64,000 bases of DNA, taken from Nitrospinaceae bacterium (GTDB taxonomy: Bacteria > Nitrospinota > Nitrospinia > Nitrospinales > Nitrospinaceae). Positions 33,296-42,267 of this stretch are shown here, in pieces. Each line of letters opens with the position of its first letter. The first letter of the stretch is position 1. The DNA lies in the NCBI GenBank assembly GCA_029261535.1, contig JAJDBF010000070.1, positions 186,001 to 250,000 of the forward strand, read 5' to 3'. Below the pieces are notes generated by a model that saw only the letters and a program-made list of their open reading frames with translations, had not been told where the DNA came from and did not search any database. The position numbers and the translations under genes are program-made.

Positions 33296-34747
33296 ATGCG
33301 CCCTGTCACCGAAAACCAAATCCAGAACAAACTCAAAATGTTCAATCCTCACTGGGAAGCCGGGTATGTGGACTCTGACCTGACCAAGGAAAAAAAACGT
33401 CAATACTTTAATCTGTTTTTTCAACTGGTCGAGACCAAGGTGCAACGCGCTGTGATTCTCATGGGACCGAGGCGGGTAGGCAAAACAGTTATTTTGTGGC
33501 AAACAATTCAAGAATTGATCAGCCAGAAAAAGCCACCTCAGGATTTTTTATACGTCTCAATGGACGCGCCTCTACTGCACACTTACAGCCTTCAAGACCT
33601 CATAGAAATTTACAAGGGTATTTGGAAATTAAAAACGCTGGACGACAAAGTAATAATATTTGATGAAATTCAGTACCAAAAAAACTGGGATCAACAATTA
33701 AAAATTCTTGTGGACCTGCATCCTAAAACAAAATTTATTGCCTCGGGGTCTGCCGCAGGTGCCCTTTCACGACAAAGCAAGGAATCGGGTGCCGGACGGT
33801 TCACAGATTTTCTTTTACCGCCGCTCACGTTTTATGAGTATCTCGATTTATTAGACATTCTTCACTCAATGACGGAAGAAAAGAAAGACTTATTAGTTCC
33901 TAACAACATCACTCAATTAAACAAAGAATTTATTTCATACATAAACTACGGCGGGTTTCCAGAGGCAATATTTAACCAGGCTATTCGTGAAGATATGGGG
34001 CGATTTATTCGAAGCGATATTATTGACAAGGTATTGCTAAGAGACCTTCCTTCAATTTATGGAATTCAGGATCCTCAGGAGTTGAACCGACTCTTCGCAA
34101 CCTTGGCCTATCAAACCGGTTGCGAGGTTTCACTTGAAGGATTGAGCAAAACTTCCGGTGTGGCCAAAAACACACTCAAACGATATATTCATTATCTGGA
34201 AGCGGCTCTTCTGATTAAAACCGTCCGGCGGGTCGACCAAACGGGAAAGCGTTTCAAGCGGGAAAACTATTTCAAGGTTTATTTGACCAATCCTTCCATG
34301 TACACCGCAATTTACGGTTCTGTTACCGAGAATGATTTAGAAACACTTGGCCTGCTGGTTGAAACCGCACTTTTCACGCAACATTTACATAGTCAAATTT
34401 TAAAAAATCAAATTCACTATGCACGTTGGAAGGGAGGTAAATATGAAATCGACATGGTAATACTTGACGAGCAGTTTAAATGCAAGGAAGCCATTGAGGT
34501 TAAATGGAGCAACAGAGTAGTGGACCATCCGGAGGAGTTAAAAGGTATCCTGGAATTTGCACAAATAAATAATCTGAAAACCACCTGGGTGACAACCAAA
34601 TCAATTTATTCAAGAAAAACGTTCAACAACACTAAAATAATATTTTGCCCAACCGCTTATTTAAGCCTCCAGTTAGGACTTATCATAATCAAGAAAAAAT
34701 TTATTGATATTCAAGGTTTGCTTCCGGAAAACCTCAAACACCACTAA
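33296..34747 (+). CDS. AAA ATPase with DUF4143-type nuclease-like C-terminus
   Basis: This 483-residue protein belongs to the ATP_bind/DUF4143 family. It has Walker A MGPRRVGKTVI, Walker B KVIIFDEIQ, sensor FIASGSAAGALSR, a winged-helix-like segment (LSKTSGVAKNTLKRYIHYLEAALLI) and a C-terminal PD-(D/E)xK-like core (KYEIDMVI...EAIEVKWS). Family members are common on mobile and accessory DNA and their role is mostly unknown. The base composition is AT-rich compared with its neighbours, which suggests transfer. It is under the double-operator promoter described above. Its 3' end overlaps the convergent Sel1 gene by 14 bases. Confidence 0.82.
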   Translation: MRPVTENQIQNKLKMFNPHWEAGYVDSDLTKEKKRQYFNLFFQLVETKVQRAVILMGPRRVGKTVILWQTIQELISQKKPPQDFLYVSMDAPLLHTYSLQDLIEIYKGIWKLKTLDDKVIIFDEIQYQKNWDQQLKILVDLHPKTKFIASGSAAGALSRQSKESGAGRFTDFLLPPLTFYEYLDLLDILHSMTEEKKDLLVPNNITQLNKEFISYINYGGFPEAIFNQAIREDMGRFIRSDIIDKVLLRDLPSIYGIQDPQELNRLFATLAYQTGCEVSLEGLSKTSGVAKNTLKRYIHYLEAALLIKTVRRVDQTGKRFKRENYFKVYLTNPSMYTAIYGSVTENDLETLGLLVETALFTQHLHSQILKNQIHYARWKGGKYEIDMVILDEQFKCKEAIEVKWSNRVVDHPEELKGILEFAQINNLKTTWVTTKSIYSRKTFNNTKIIFCPTAYLSLQLGLIIIKKKFIDIQGLLPENLKHH

Positions 34748-37142
34748 CAACTTTCAGGCTGGCCCAGGCGGGGAGGTAGCCGCGGTCGGCGGAGCGGTGA
34801 AACCAGCGCTCGGCCAGTTTCGGATTGGGCGCGATGCCGCGACCGGTCAGGTAGAGTCCGCCCAGATGATATTGTGCTTCCGGGTGCCCTTGCTCGGCGG
34901 CTTTCTGATACCAGCTAAACGCCTGTTGCGGGTCGGCTTCTGTGCCTGCGCCATCCAGATACATTTGGCCCAGACAACACTGGGCATCGGCGATGCCTTG
35001 CTCGGCCGCCTGTGAAAATAAATTGAACGCGGTGTCAACATCCTGCGCCGTTCCCAGCCCGAGGTAATACAAACGGCCCAACCGGTAGCGTGCTTCATCA
35101 CATCCCGCTGAGGCCGCTTGCCGGTACCAGTCCATGGCGCGGGAAAAATCAGCCTCGCCTTCGCCATTTAAATTTTCCAGCTGAAGGCCCAATTGAGTCT
35201 GTGCCTGACGCGAGCCATGAGTTGCCACTTTAGCCAGCCAGTCCGCATCCACCGGGTCACCGCCTGACTCCCGTTTATCAGGGTCGCTGTTATTTTGCTC
35301 GGCACCGCGTCGAAACCAGTAAGCGGCTTCATCAAAACTTTTGTCGATTCCGCGACCAGTGAACAGGAGCGTGCCCAACCAATTCTGCGCCAATGGTATT
35401 CCCTGACCGGCGGCTTTTCTGAGCCAGCGCACGGCTTCCCGGGAATTGGGCAGGCAACCTGCGCCCTCCAGATACATTTCGCCGAGTCGGCATTGGGCGT
35501 GCGGGTTGCCTTGCAGAGCGGCTTTTTTCATCCAGAAAAACCCCTCTGCCTGATCCTTCGAAGGTCCCTCTTCAATCCGGTAAAATTCTGCGAGTTGGTA
35601 CTGACCGTAGTCGTGACCTTGCCTTGCCGCCTGCTGAAAAAGTGCCATCGCTTTTCCATTGTCTTCGCCGCCGCCTTGTCCGTTTTTGAGCATGCGCCCG
35701 AGATTGTATAGTCCGAAGGAGTTGCCTTGCTCTGCGGCTTGCTCATACCAGTAACGCGCCGCTCCGTAATCGGCGACCGTGCCAATGCCATGATAAAGTG
35801 TCCGGCCCAAATGATATTGCCCGAACGGCTCGCCTGCCTCGGCGGCATGCTGGTAACGGGCAAAGGCCGAATCCGGCGACACCTCCCCCGCCAACCCGTG
35901 CTCCAAGATCATGCCCAGTAACACCTCTGCATGCGGGTTCCCATGATGCACCGCCCGCTCCAGCCGGTCTTTGGCATCAGAAAAATCCTGCACCCGTCCC
36001 ACGCCGAGAAACGACAACACTCCCAGATGATAGTCCGCACCGGGTGCCCCCTGATCTGCGGCCTGTTGAAACCAATGCACCGCTTCTTCAAGGTCCGGCG
36101 AACTGCCCACACCCTGCTCCAGCAGTTGTGCCAGTTGCAGTTGCGCTGTGGCATGACCGAGCGTTGCCGCGCGTCGCCACCACAGAACGGTCTGGGTAAA
36201 ATCGCGCCGCTCAAACATTTCCTGACCTCGGGCGAACATATCTTCAGCCCTCGGTGAACTGGCAAGGTCGGTCGTTTCCAAAAACTCGCGGGCGCGCGGA
36301 TCTTCCTGGCTCACCGCCTCGCACATCCAGTAAAGTGCTTTTTCCGGATCCTGCTGTACGCCTTCACCCGAATAATAAAGCGTGCCCAGTTTGAACTCAG
36401 CCAGATCGCAACCCGCGTCACGGGAAAGATGATACAAGCGCAGAGCTTCTTTGGGATCGCGGGTCACGCCACTGCCGGTTTCGTATAATTCCCCCAGATT
36501 GTAAAGCCCCATCGGATGTTCCTGCTCGGCAGACAGATGGTACCAGTGCGCCGCCTGTTCCAAATCGCTATCGGTGCCTTGCCCGGCTTCAAACAACATG
36601 CCGACCTGGTTTTGCGCATCGGCAAGCCCTTCTTCCGCAAGTTCGAGAAACAACTGGAACACATGACGCAAACTGGCCTCATTGCCGCCCTTGTGCAAAT
36701 ACATCAGGGCCAGATTGAATCGCGCTTCGGTGTGATTTTTCTGAGCCGCACGTCGATACCAGCTCAACGCTTTTTTCTCATCGCGCGAAACGCCGAGCCC
36801 CTGTTCGTAGAGGACACCAAGATAAGTCTGCGCCGGTGCGTATTCCTGCGCCGCCGATTTTTTAAACCAGCGAAACGCTTCGCGGTAGTCGGTGCCCTCG
36901 CCATAACCAGTAGTGCGCATCACACCCAGATTGTATTGAGCTGTCGGGTTGCCCTTTTCCGCCTGACGGTACCAGGAGCGGACGCGGCGCGGTGTCAATG
37001 CTGACAACAAACGCGAGTCCACCGAACGAACCGGGGCTTCCGTGGGAACCGCACCGGCCCGGACCAGAAAGCGGGTTTGGGACGTTTGGTCTGCCGATGA
37101 CTGCTGTTTGCGCGATTGAGTTTTACGTTTCATAGAGCTCAC
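34734..37142 (-). CDS. Large Sel1-repeat protein
   Basis: This 802-residue protein consists of about 19 Sel1-like repeats (pattern A-x-x-x-LG-x-x-Y-x-x-G-x-G-x-x-x-D-x-x-x-A-x-x-W-x-x-x-AA), with a break near residues 285-335. It begins at a GTG that overlaps the stop of the J-domain gene (GTGA) and has a basic, Gln/Ser-rich N-terminus with no signal peptide, so it acts in the cytoplasm. Sel1 proteins serve as adaptors for protein complexes. With the coupled J-domain gene it may form a chaperone-type assembly, which is an inference. Confidence 0.88.
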   Translation of the reverse strand: MSSMKRKTQSRKQQSSADQTSQTRFLVRAGAVPTEAPVRSVDSRLLSALTPRRVRSWYRQAEKGNPTAQYNLGVMRTTGYGEGTDYREAFRWFKKSAAQEYAPAQTYLGVLYEQGLGVSRDEKKALSWYRRAAQKNHTEARFNLALMYLHKGGNEASLRHVFQLFLELAEEGLADAQNQVGMLFEAGQGTDSDLEQAAHWYHLSAEQEHPMGLYNLGELYETGSGVTRDPKEALRLYHLSRDAGCDLAEFKLGTLYYSGEGVQQDPEKALYWMCEAVSQEDPRAREFLETTDLASSPRAEDMFARGQEMFERRDFTQTVLWWRRAATLGHATAQLQLAQLLEQGVGSSPDLEEAVHWFQQAADQGAPGADYHLGVLSFLGVGRVQDFSDAKDRLERAVHHGNPHAEVLLGMILEHGLAGEVSPDSAFARYQHAAEAGEPFGQYHLGRTLYHGIGTVADYGAARYWYEQAAEQGNSFGLYNLGRMLKNGQGGGEDNGKAMALFQQAARQGHDYGQYQLAEFYRIEEGPSKDQAEGFFWMKKAALQGNPHAQCRLGEMYLEGAGCLPNSREAVRWLRKAAGQGIPLAQNWLGTLLFTGRGIDKSFDEAAYWFRRGAEQNNSDPDKRESGGDPVDADWLAKVATHGSRQAQTQLGLQLENLNGEGEADFSRAMDWYRQAASAGCDEARYRLGRLYYLGLGTAQDVDTAFNLFSQAAEQGIADAQCCLGQMYLDGAGTEADPQQAFSWYQKAAEQGHPEAQYHLGGLYLTGRGIAPNPKLAERWFHRSADRGYLPAWASLKVVSGV

Positions 37143-37939
37143 AATAAGGAACAGTCCGATGCCAGTCGGGTCACTCTTGCTTTCAGGGAATCAATTTTTT
37201 CATCGGCCTCATCGGCCATGTCCTGCAAAACATTACGACCTTCCGACTCGCCCTTTTGACAAAAAGTTTTCAAACGCGCCATGTCGCATTGCCGCAGGTG
37301 GTCGAAATTTTTCTCGATTTGTAACAGCCGATGCCGCACCTGCCCGGTCTGCTTTAAAATTCGGGACAATTGTTGACGCACCGTATGAGATTTTTCCTCC
37401 TCCGGAAAATGCGCCTCGCCTTCGTCGATCAACTCGCGGATTTTGTCAGCATCCATTTCAAGATACGCGGCGTTCAAACGCGCCATCAGGTCATGCCGTT
37501 TTTCACGCTCTTTGGGGTCGGTCGTGAGATCGGGATGAAACCGGCGGGCCGCTTCGCGGAACAGTTTTTTCAGGGATTCATCGGGAGTGAAAGGTTCGTC
37601 ATCGTGCAAAAACGCGGCGGACTCTGCCTCTTCCTTGTCGGAAAAATCATCGAAGGAAAAATTTTCATCAGAAGATATTTTTTCTTCGTCAGAAAACCGG
37701 GAGCCGGACCCTTCAAACCCAGCGGCAAAATCCTGAATACGCGCTTTCATCCGGTCCAGTTCCACTTGCCGATGACCCATGATACGGTTGTAGGCACTCT
37801 CGAAAATCCTGAGTTCGTTGCGCAGAGTTGACAACCCCAACTCCTGCTCGGTGAGCGATTGTTTCAGAGCTGTTAACTCCGCCTTGCGCCGGTTAAGCTC
37901 CGCACCATCAATTGTGGTCGTCTCTGAAATCGTGCTCAT
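37139..37939 (-). CDS. J-domain protein with coiled coils
   Basis: This is a 266-residue cytoplasmic protein. An N-terminal coiled-coil part (NRRKAELTALKQSLTEQELGLSTLRNELRIFESAYNRIM) is followed by an acidic linker and a J domain (LKKLFREAARRFHPDLTTDPKEREKRHDLMARLNAAYLEMD) with the HPD tripeptide, then further helical coils. J domains stimulate DnaK-type chaperones. The start is set at the ATG of MSTISE, with AGGAAAATGGGT before it. It is coupled to the Sel1-repeat gene by a four-base overlap. Confidence 0.82.
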   Translation of the reverse strand: MSTISETTTIDGAELNRRKAELTALKQSLTEQELGLSTLRNELRIFESAYNRIMGHRQVELDRMKARIQDFAAGFEGSGSRFSDEEKISSDENFSFDDFSDKEEAESAAFLHDDEPFTPDESLKKLFREAARRFHPDLTTDPKEREKRHDLMARLNAAYLEMDADKIRELIDEGEAHFPEEEKSHTVRQQLSRILKQTGQVRHRLLQIEKNFDHLRQCDMARLKTFCQKGESEGRNVLQDMADEADEKIDSLKARVTRLASDCSLL

Positions 37940-38129
37940 ACCCATTTTCCTCATGACAATGCCGGGGTCGATTTGACCGCACATTGGCACCGTTTTTTAT
38001 TATCGGGGCCTCCTTGCCCTGTGGCAAGCGTAAAATGATATTTATCAATATTTTGGCCTGTTTTCCATAAGGAATCCTCAAGCCAATGAACCCTGTATTT
38101 TGTGGAAAACTCAGTTAGAATATCGACCC

Positions 38130-38984
38130 ATGACCTCTCCACTGTTTCCTGAATCATCGGAATTTTTCAAACGTGACACGCGCAAGACGCGCTGGGCTAT
38201 TCCATATCACCCGGAATGCCTGAACGCTCGCGCTCAAGTTTTGCTTGCTCAAAATGCGGATGTGCTTGACGGTAAAACGGTGTTCGATTGCGCATCGCAT
38301 ATCGGCACCATGTCCTATTCTGCCTTGCAACTGGGAGCCGATCATGCCACCGGCGTCGATAGCGAAGCTAAGACCATCACCACCGCGCACGAACTGTTTG
38401 CTAATCACAAGGTCGATGCCGCACGCTACAAGTTTGAAGTGGGAGATGTGTTGGAGTTTCTAGAGAGTGCCGGGCCGGACGCGTTCGATACCGTGCTGTG
38501 TTTTGGCATGTTGTATTACACGGCGGAACCTTATCGACTGCTCAAGCTGATGTGCCGGTCAGCGCGAAACTGTGTTCTGCTCGATACGTTCACCGCCAAA
38601 TATGCTGTGCTGGCAGGGAAAGACGCGGCGCTTATCCTGCCCAACGTCGGCGATGACACCTGGCAACTGCCAGCACTCATCACCACGCTCACCCAATCCG
38701 CCAAAAAAGATTACACCCTGCCGGAATCGTTTCCCTATAAAGACAAACCGGTTTCATTGACCGCGTTCCCGACCGAACCCTTATTAGAATTGTGGTTTGA
38801 TTCGCTGGAAACCAACTGGCGCAAACTCGACTGGTCGGCTTACAAAACACGCGACTGTAGCTGGCGCGATTTAATGACCCCCGATCAGAAAAAGGCCTCG
38901 CACTGGGCAGATGTTTATACGGCAGGGGTACGGGTGGCGTATAGGTTGGACCACCTCGCGGGTGCTCCGCGCACGGCGGGCTGA
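38130..38984 (+). CDS. Class I SAM-dependent methyltransferase, C-terminus from a dispersed repeat
   Basis: The 284-residue protein has a SAM motif FDCASHIGTMSYSALQLGADHATGVDSE, then AFDTVLCFGMLYYTAEP (post-motif), similar to the broad CmoB/DUF1698-like group. The substrate is not predictable. The last 13 residues (RLDHLAGAPRTAG) are encoded by a dispersed repeat (CCACCTCGCGGGTGCTCCGCGCACGG), so the native end was probably replaced. ATG 38130 is preferred to a start 10 codons upstream. Confidence 0.75.
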   Translation: MTSPLFPESSEFFKRDTRKTRWAIPYHPECLNARAQVLLAQNADVLDGKTVFDCASHIGTMSYSALQLGADHATGVDSEAKTITTAHELFANHKVDAARYKFEVGDVLEFLESAGPDAFDTVLCFGMLYYTAEPYRLLKLMCRSARNCVLLDTFTAKYAVLAGKDAALILPNVGDDTWQLPALITTLTQSAKKDYTLPESFPYKDKPVSLTAFPTEPLLELWFDSLETNWRKLDWSAYKTRDCSWRDLMTPDQKKASHWADVYTAGVRVAYRLDHLAGAPRTAG

Positions 38985-39105
38985 AAAGAAAACCAGCGCA
39001 TGTCATTCTGACCACCTCGCGGTGGGGCTAACAAAAAAAAAGAAAACCATAGCATGTCATTCTGAACGAAGTGAAGAATCTCGCCTTTGCTTTTGACTTT
39101 ATTTG
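38947..39105. repeat. Cluster of dispersed repeats after the methyltransferase
   Basis: GGACCACCTCGCGGGTGCTCC (38948-38968), then GTCATTCTG fused to ACCACCTCGCGGTGGGGCTAAC, then GTCATTCTGAACGAAGTGAAG and AATCTCGCCTTTGC (39055-39091) follow each other. These are the same families as those near 8540, 41690, 48770, 50340-50880, 52560-52890 and 58300-58520. A CCCTGTCGAA motif follows at about 39136. No gene is seen between 38985 and 39232. Confidence 0.65.
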
Positions 39106-39232
39106 TCACGCCGGGCCGTGAGCCTGTCCTTACCCTGTCGAATTGCACCCCCCTGTTTCTTTCCAAGAAACAAGAAATCAACTATCCCACTGAGTAGGAT
39201 AATTTCACCTACGCACGAAGAAAGGCGCGACC

Positions 39233-39490
39233 ATGGGGACCGTGAAGAAAAGCATTTCTTTGACGGATCAGCAGGCCGACTGGATCAAAGGGCAGATCGC
39301 GACCGGCAATTATAATAATGAAAGTGAACTCATTCGCGCCGCCATCCGGGAAAAACAGGAACGCGAAGCCGGGATCGAAGCGATCCGCGCCGCTCTCGTA
39401 GAAGGCGAACAAAGCGGCATGAGCAAGCGCACGCCTCAGCAGATAGTGAAAGCGACAAAAAAACGTTTAATGTCCAATGGCAAAATATAG
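39233..39490 (+). CDS. parD: ParD-type antitoxin (ribbon-helix-helix)
   Basis: This 85-residue protein begins MGTVKKSISLTDQQADWIKGQIATGNYNNESELIRAAIREKQ, the typical RHH DNA-binding fold of ParD/CC2985 antitoxins. The C-terminal part should wrap the ParE toxin. It overlaps a short frame that begins like ParE but stops early (39477-39602). The antitoxin therefore appears to be orphaned. A TACGCACGAAGAAAGGCG stretch before the ATG may serve as ribosome site. Confidence 0.85.
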   Translation: MGTVKKSISLTDQQADWIKGQIATGNYNNESELIRAAIREKQEREAGIEAIRAALVEGEQSGMSKRTPQQIVKATKKRLMSNGKI

Positions 39491-39602
39491 ACTGACCCTT
39501 TCAGCCGATATCGATATAGAATGCTTGTATATTTTTGGATTAGAAATTTGTACTCAAGTAAAAATTCGCCGCCTTTACTTTACCTTTATTTACCGGGAGT
39601 GA
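39477..39602 (+). pseudogene. parE: Truncated parE toxin remnant
   Basis: An ATG at 39477 inside the parD end opens MAKYRLTLSADIDIECLYIF, which matches the start of ParE toxins (MAxYRLSxxAxxDLxxI...FG). After about 28 residues similarity is lost (CTQVKIRRLYFTFIYRE) and a stop comes at 39600-39602. ParE is normally about 95 residues with a C-terminal active surface, so this 41-residue frame cannot be a functional toxin. The natural overlap with parD is kept. Confidence 0.6.
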
Positions 39603-39618
39603 CTGAGATCGCTCGATA

Positions 39619-40044
39619 TTAAATTTCAAATATATTGGATTGGTGTTTGACCAGGTGAGAAATAATATCTTGACGGGTTAAAGTACCAACCAAAATTTGG
39701 TTTTCAGTTACAGGAATACAATTTATTCCATCCAATATAAAGTGTTTGACTACCGAAATTAGCAAAGCATTGATATCTGCCGAAATAACTTTACGGGTCA
39801 TTATTTTGCCAACCTGAATTATTGCCAAATTTTCCCCTTTAATTATTTCCCGCAAAATGTCAAGTCGTGTCACCATACCGACGACCTGTTTCTCTGAGTT
39901 AACAACAGGAAACCCAGATAAATGCTCATCCATCATTTTCCCCAAAACTTCCTCCACAGTGGCCTCTTCCAAGGAACAAATGGTCTTGACAGACATCACC
40001 TGACCTGCCGTGTGGGTTTTTATAAAATCAAAATTTTCGGTCAC
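39619..40044 (-). CDS. Two-CBS-domain protein
   Basis: This is a 141-residue protein with a tandem pair of CBS motifs (AGQVMSVKTICSLEEATVEEVLGKMMDEHLSGFPVV...VVGMVTRLDIL and VGKIMTRKVISADINALLISVVKHFILDGINCIPVTE...LVGTLTRQDII). Such modules bind adenosine ligands such as AMP or ATP. No catalytic domain is attached. I chose GTG 40044 because AGGAGG stands five to six bases before it; a TTG at 40068 is possible. Confidence 0.85.
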   Translation of the reverse strand: MTENFDFIKTHTAGQVMSVKTICSLEEATVEEVLGKMMDEHLSGFPVVNSEKQVVGMVTRLDILREIIKGENLAIIQVGKIMTRKVISADINALLISVVKHFILDGINCIPVTENQILVGTLTRQDIISHLVKHQSNIFEI

Positions 40045-40253
40045 AGTTTCCTCCTGAAATTTCTCCAACTACTATCAAAAAAATAACTTTTGCCAAGACC
40101 AATAGAAGATTGATTGCCTTGAGTCTATAACGAGGTCTTCTTACACATCCCTAACGCCTTTTCCCTATTGCAATACTATATACTTCAACAGCTTTTATTT
40201 TAAAGGTTTTTTTCTTTATAAGGTATTGGAATCGGCTATTTGCAGGCCCTGTG

Positions 40254-41561
40254 TCAATTATGAGAGCGTGATGGTTCTGGAGGCAAACGATAAACGCGGT
40301 CGGCCTCGCAGGCGATTTTGCCGTGCAGGTAGAGGGCCAGCCAGCGTTTGCCGCCTTCCTTCACCACGGTGAACGCCAAATCTTTGAAAAGTACGGCAGG
40401 ATGCCCCTTCTTAAACGTCTTGTACGCCAGCGTTGAATACTTCACCGCGGACCCGACCTTGTACTTTTTCAATAATTCAAACCACTGACTGTCGAGCACC
40501 GTATCCGCCGCTTTCTTGATTTTCAAAAGATGCGACAGGCGCAAGTCGAGCACCTTTGACACGAATCGCTTTTCTTTAATAGACGACAAACTCTCGCACA
40601 GGCGCGACAAACTGAGCAGGCAATCGTGCAGGGTCGCTTCCTTCAGCGGCTGTTGCGCTTGCGGGTGATACGCGGTCGCGATGTCCGTCACCAATTGCCG
40701 ATCGATCTGTTCGATCTCTTTCCATGAAAGTTTTTTGGTCGCGAGCATCAGCTCTTTTCTTGACCGCTCGACAAGGGCGCGCACTTCCGGCGGAAAATCT
40801 TCGAGTCTTGCCTCCGGCTCTTCCAGATCATCGAGGTCTTCCAGTACATCGTCATCAGTCATTTGCGGACGACTCTCCGGCCCGCCATAAACATCGAGCG
40901 CGACTTCCCCCAGCGCGAGGTACCAGCGCACCAGCATCCGTTTAAACGCCATGTCATAAAGAACAAAGCCGCCGGACTTGAACAGCCAAAAGAGAGCATC
41001 GCCACAACGTGCAATATTCGTTGCCCATTTGATGATAAAGAAAATATTGTAACGTTTGGCGAGGCGGCCGAGTGACGAATCATCCCACGCTTTCTTTTTT
41101 TGCCACGCGACTTGCAACGATTCAATGTGACGCAGGCGAAGCCTAAGGAGGCCGCCCATGCCCGGCATGCGGGTCAGTTCCAGCAGAGCGTCTTTCAGCC
41201 CGACGAAACCTGTCAGCAGAGGACCAATACGAGCGCGGGTCAGCGGGTCCGGCGCGTCCGGATGAAACGCGGTCGCCATTTGCGTGACCATCACGCGCGA
41301 CAACTCCCACGCGTTGAGGTGACCGGCATCGAGAAACCAGCGCGATTGCAAACTGTCCACATGCGCCAGCAGGATTTCAATGGCGCGCCTCTCGGCAGGA
41401 GTCGGTGCCGTTTCCCAGCGGGCGCGCAGGTGGGTGAGCCGCGCTTCATCTTTTTTAGCCAGGCGGGAAAACACCCGGTTTTGCCAACGCGCCCACAGGA
41501 CGGCGCCCAGCACGATAACGGCAGAGACCCACAGCCACCAGGTTTCAAGCATCAGATTCAC
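40254..41561 (-). CDS. Membrane-anchored protein with an internal duplication
   Basis: This 435-residue protein has one N-terminal membrane span (about 7-25), and the rest is cytoplasmic. It contains two similar halves: TQMATAFHPDAPDPLTRARIGPLL...LRLRLRHIESL (about 93-150) and TDIATAYHPQAQQPLKEATLHDCL...LDLRLSHLLKI (about 295-350). Each is followed by a helical KWATN or KYSTL segment and an RWYLALGEVALDVY or RWLALYLHGKIACEADRVY end. An acidic linker joins them. I do not recognise the family. Start GTG 41561 or ATG 41552. Confidence 0.7.
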   Translation of the reverse strand: MNLMLETWWLWVSAVIVLGAVLWARWQNRVFSRLAKKDEARLTHLRARWETAPTPAERRAIEILLAHVDSLQSRWFLDAGHLNAWELSRVMVTQMATAFHPDAPDPLTRARIGPLLTGFVGLKDALLELTRMPGMGGLLRLRLRHIESLQVAWQKKKAWDDSSLGRLAKRYNIFFIIKWATNIARCGDALFWLFKSGGFVLYDMAFKRMLVRWYLALGEVALDVYGGPESRPQMTDDDVLEDLDDLEEPEARLEDFPPEVRALVERSRKELMLATKKLSWKEIEQIDRQLVTDIATAYHPQAQQPLKEATLHDCLLSLSRLCESLSSIKEKRFVSKVLDLRLSHLLKIKKAADTVLDSQWFELLKKYKVGSAVKYSTLAYKTFKKGHPAVLFKDLAFTVVKEGGKRWLALYLHGKIACEADRVYRLPPEPSRSHN

Positions 41562-41674
41562 GTTCTATCACTCTCTCTCATATTCATTTGACCTGCGTGT
41601 ATTATGATATAGTTTCCAGCATCATGTGGATGGTGAACGTCCGCTATCTGATGTACGTTTTGTGTAAATTCAAA

Positions 41675-41735
41675 AACAAAAGCAAAGGCGAGATTCTCCA
41701 CTCCGCTACGCTTTGTTCAGAATGACAGAATGGCA
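41675..41735. repeat. Dispersed repeat, GGCGAGATTCT...TCAGAATGAC type
   Basis: CAAAAGCAAAGGCGAGATTC then TCCACTCCGC and TTGTTCAGAATGACAG repeat the family seen at 8540, 39055, 50570, 52776 and 58345, here in the same orientation as at 8540. The two ends (GGCGAGATTCTTC and TCAGAATGA) are the constant parts. Confidence 0.6.
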
Positions 41736-41844
41736 TCTTTTGCCTTATTAAGTGAAGCTTTGAGACAGGCTCAGAAAAAACACTGCATCTCGCGTTTGGG
41801 ATTTCAGGGTAATGCCAAGATCTTTGCTCAAATTCAGGAACGAT

Positions 41845-42267
41845 ATGAAACTCTCCCCCCTCTGGCGCACTGGCCCTGTTCTTTTGGCCCTGCTTCTGAT
41901 TCTACCGCAATGCAGTTCCAAATCCCGCGATGAATACATCGCCGAGGGGCTGGTCCACCTGGAAGCCAATGACACGCAGGAGGCGCGGCGCGCGTTCCGC
42001 CAGGCGATCCAGGCCGACCCGAAACATGCCGACGGGTACTATCATCTGGGAAGCGTGTTAAATGTGCTGAAGCATTATGAAAAAGCCGTCGAACAATTCC
42101 AGGTGGCGATTCGCCTCGACCCAACCCATTTCGATGCGCACTTCAGCCTCGGCTACGCCTTAGAACAATTGGGCGACAAAGAGGGTGCAGAAAAAGAATA
42201 CGCCGTCTTTCATCGGTTGAATAAAATGTCCAAACAGTTGGAACAAAAACGGCAGAAATCAGGATGA
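41845..42267 (+). CDS. TPR lipoprotein
   Basis: The 140-residue protein has a lipoprotein signal with C23 (LLLILPQCSS). It contains about three TPRs (LEANDTQEARRAFRQAIQADPKHADGYYHLGSVLNVLKHYEKAVEQFQVAIRLDPTHFDAHFSLGYALEQLGDKEGAEKEY). It should sit in the outer membrane and act as an adaptor. The ATG follows AGGAACGAT. The stop overlaps the next start (ATGA). Confidence 0.8.
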   Translation: MKLSPLWRTGPVLLALLLILPQCSSKSRDEYIAEGLVHLEANDTQEARRAFRQAIQADPKHADGYYHLGSVLNVLKHYEKAVEQFQVAIRLDPTHFDAHFSLGYALEQLGDKEGAEKEYAVFHRLNKMSKQLEQKRQKSG

